A stretch of DNA of 64,000 nucleotides, from NCBI RefSeq assembly GCF_001427875.1, contig NZ_LMHK01000001.1, forward strand, positions 374,871 through 438,870. The letters run 5' to 3'. This document shows, one piece after another, positions 62,300 through 64,000 of this stretch. Position 1 is the stretch's first letter. Every line of letters begins with the position of its first letter. This DNA is from Devosia sp. Root685 (GTDB taxonomy: Bacteria > Pseudomonadota > Alphaproteobacteria > Rhizobiales > Devosiaceae). The position numbers and the translations under genes were made by a program. The notes under the pieces are model-generated. The model saw nothing but the letters and a program-made list of their open reading frames with translations. It made no database searches and had not been told where the DNA came from.

Positions 62300-64000
62300 A
62301 TGTCTTTGAACGTCGTCACCAGGCGCGGCCTGGCCGGGATCGCCGCAGCATGTCTGGTCAGCGTCGCGCTACCTGCTGCTCCCGCCATGGCCCAGAAGGT
62401 GAAAACCAAGCCCACTGAGCAAACGGCAACGGCCGAGCCGCCGGTATTCTCCGTTTCCATTCCCACCGTCGAAGCCGTCGATTCCAGCATCGATGCCGAT
62501 ACCATCAAGGCGATTCTGAGCGGCGCGCTGGTGGAAAACGCCGATGCGCTTGCCGGCCTCAACGCCACCAGTATCACGGTTCCCGAAATCATCCTGACGG
62601 TCACCTCCACCGTCGATGGAGTGAAGGAAGACGGCGTTCTTACCTTCAACAACCTGGTGCTCGAAAACGTCGTCGATGGTGTCGCGGCCAGTGCCCGTCT
62701 TGAAGGCTCGAACTTCGATGTCGAGGACGGCCATGCCGAAATGGGCAGCACCTCGGCCACCAATTTCAATATTGGCGGCATGCTCGGGGTCTATGGCCTT
62801 GTCGATGCCGGTGGCTCCACCGAGATGCAGACGCTTTACGCCGATTTCCTGATGGAAGGCGGCACGTTCGAAGCCGAAGACGTCAGCTGCGATTTCGGCC
62901 CGGTCAGCGGCGCCGAAGTGCGCGGCCGCCCCATGGAGACGTCGTTCCTCGAAATCATGACGCTGGCCCAGCAGATGGAGGACGACCCCGAAATGGCCGA
63001 TCCGGTCTTCATGGGCAAGTTCATGCGCATGTATGCCGACATCCTGACGGCCTTCGAGAGCTCCGAATTCACCTTCGACGGTTTCTCCTGCGCCGGTACC
63101 GATGACGAAGGCCGCCCGATGGCCGTTGAAATCGGCAATGTCATCATGGCGGGCATGTCGCCGGGCATCTATCCGCAGATTTCCATGGATGACTTCGCGA
63201 TCAAGGTCGAAGGCGACGGCTCGATCACGCTTGGCAATTTCACCATCAAGCAATTCGATCTGTCTGCAACGATCGCGGCTCTCGCCAATGCGCCCGAAGA
63301 AGTCGACGAATCCTGGCTCGAAACCAACGCCCGCGCCCTTATTCCGGCTTTTGACGGCTTCTCCTTCTCGGGCCTTGCCATCGATATTCCCGATCCGGAT
63401 GCCGACGGCGAACGCATCGTCGCCGATATCGACGATTTCGATCTGTCGCTCTCCAATTATATCAACGGCATCCCCAGCGCCGTCGATACCTCGGCCAGCG
63501 GCATCCGCGCCGCACTGCCGGAAGACACTCAGGATGAGCAACTCCAGCAGCTGATCGCTCTTGGCATCACCAAGATCGATGCTGCTTTCCGCCTCGCCGC
63601 TGCCTGGAACGCTGACACCAACAGCATCGATGTGGAAGAAGTTTCCGTCTCGGGCGTTGATCTGGCGAGCGTCGTGCTCTCGGGCACCATCGCCAATGCC
63701 ACCGAAGCCCTGTTCTCGCTCGATGAGAACGAAGCTCTGATGGCCGGCATGGGCGTCGCCATCAAGGCGCTCAACCTCGACGTGACCGATAGCGGCCTCT
63801 CCGACATTATCCTCGCCGTCGCAGCCGCCGATCAGGGTGCCGACCCGGCAACCCTGCGCCCGGTCTTTGCCGGCCTCGCCGAAGGCACGATCATCGGCAT
63901 GATGGCCGGCGCCGCCGATGCCGCCAAGCTCGGCTCGGCCGTCAACCAGTTCGTCAGCGGCACCGCCAAGTCCCTCAATATCGGCATCGAGGCCAAGACC
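62300..64000 (+). CDS. Large secreted protein of unknown function (3' end outside window)
   Basis: The frame starts at an ATG at 62300, 5 bases after GGGAGAAAAAC, and stays open for 567 codons to the window edge. A signal peptide (VTRRGLAGIAAACLVSVALPA to about residue 30) leads to a mostly acidic, repetitive alpha/beta protein rich in Asp, Ala and Ser. Recurring blocks such as FDGFSCAG, FDGFSFSG and SGVDLASVVLSG suggest internal repeats. I know no family. The 145-base gap to the rhomboid gene has no other feature. Confidence 0.83.
   Translation, partial: MSLNVVTRRGLAGIAAACLVSVALPAAPAMAQKVKTKPTEQTATAEPPVFSVSIPTVEAVDSSIDADTIKAILSGALVENADALAGLNATSITVPEIILTVTSTVDGVKEDGVLTFNNLVLENVVDGVAASARLEGSNFDVEDGHAEMGSTSATNFNIGGMLGVYGLVDAGGSTEMQTLYADFLMEGGTFEAEDVSCDFGPVSGAEVRGRPMETSFLEIMTLAQQMEDDPEMADPVFMGKFMRMYADILTAFESSEFTFDGFSCAGTDDEGRPMAVEIGNVIMAGMSPGIYPQISMDDFAIKVEGDGSITLGNFTIKQFDLSATIAALANAPEEVDESWLETNARALIPAFDGFSFSGLAIDIPDPDADGERIVADIDDFDLSLSNYINGIPSAVDTSASGIRAALPEDTQDEQLQQLIALGITKIDAAFRLAAAWNADTNSIDVEEVSVSGVDLASVVLSGTIANATEALFSLDENEALMAGMGVAIKALNLDVTDSGLSDIILAVAAADQGADPATLRPVFAGLAEGTIIGMMAGAADAAKLGSAVNQFVSGTAKSLNIGIEAKT

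Overview
The window is a GC-rich, gene-dense chromosomal segment of an alphaproteobacterium. The Hyphomicrobiales are most likely, possibly a Devosia-like genus. The evidence is the set of genes: BacA/SbmA, a DUF1476 ATPase-inhibitor zeta-type protein, DUF3126 beside cysE, DUF1344, DUF6665, a PAS_5 protein, a BTLCP peptidase, and the small-type PurL with separate PurS and PurQ. The genus is an inference; no rRNA gene is present. I count about 77 protein genes, one tRNA and several families of intergenic palindromes. There is no CRISPR array, insertion sequence or complete prophage.

Layout. 1-13.5 kb: the 3' end of alaS, an EamA permease, a GDPD phosphodiesterase, a secreted VWA protein, icd, a TfoX/GFA pair, two tandem GNAT genes, trmJ-like, an MFS exporter, rpsD and bacA. 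13.6-24 kb: ttcA with an inositol-phosphatase-like gene, a class V aminotransferase, an ArsR/SRPBCC pair, a solitary clpP, two MFS genes, a GNAT, then grxD, HAD, DUF6665 and bolA. 24-34.5 kb: de novo purine synthesis (purL, a DJ-1/PfpI gene, purQ, purS, purC, and further on purB in an operon with rpe). 34.6-41.6 kb: dgt, a small zinc ribbon, a CcdA-like gene, an acetyltransferase, radC, map, a CinA/MoaB-domain gene and gpt.

41.6-43.7 kb holds the most unusual locus. It is an orphan two-gene module whose first protein joins a phage MuF-like head-morphogenesis segment to a C-terminal region resembling a PD-(D/E)XK nuclease. The second gene overlaps it by 4 bases and encodes an unrecognised protein. 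GC content falls sharply inside the first gene, and an 11-bp hairpin covers its ribosome-binding site. I read this as a polymorphic toxin-immunity pair with no surrounding phage genes.

43.7-64 kb: a spermidine-synthase-like gene, tRNA-Leu(UAA), ridA-like, ASCH-like, an RluA-family synthase, ogt, CHAD and CYTH proteins, an EamA permease, a gluconate module (gntK and an SDR, divergent from gnd), a TetA-like exporter with a GNAT, an FAD monooxygenase, zf-CHCC, an alpha/beta hydrolase, cysE-DUF3126, several membrane or secreted proteins of unknown role, PilZ and PAS_5 proteins, a rhomboid, and a large secreted protein that runs off the end.

How the genes work together. PurS, PurQ and PurL form the three-part FGAR amidotransferase; PurC and PurB act later in the same pathway, and gpt salvages xanthine/guanine. 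Rpe and Gnd belong to the pentose phosphate pathway and feed ribose-5-phosphate to purines. GrxD and BolA are a known iron-sulfur partner pair. A near-identical intergenic palindrome of about 55 bases occurs at three places in the second half and appears to be a BIME-like mobile repeat.
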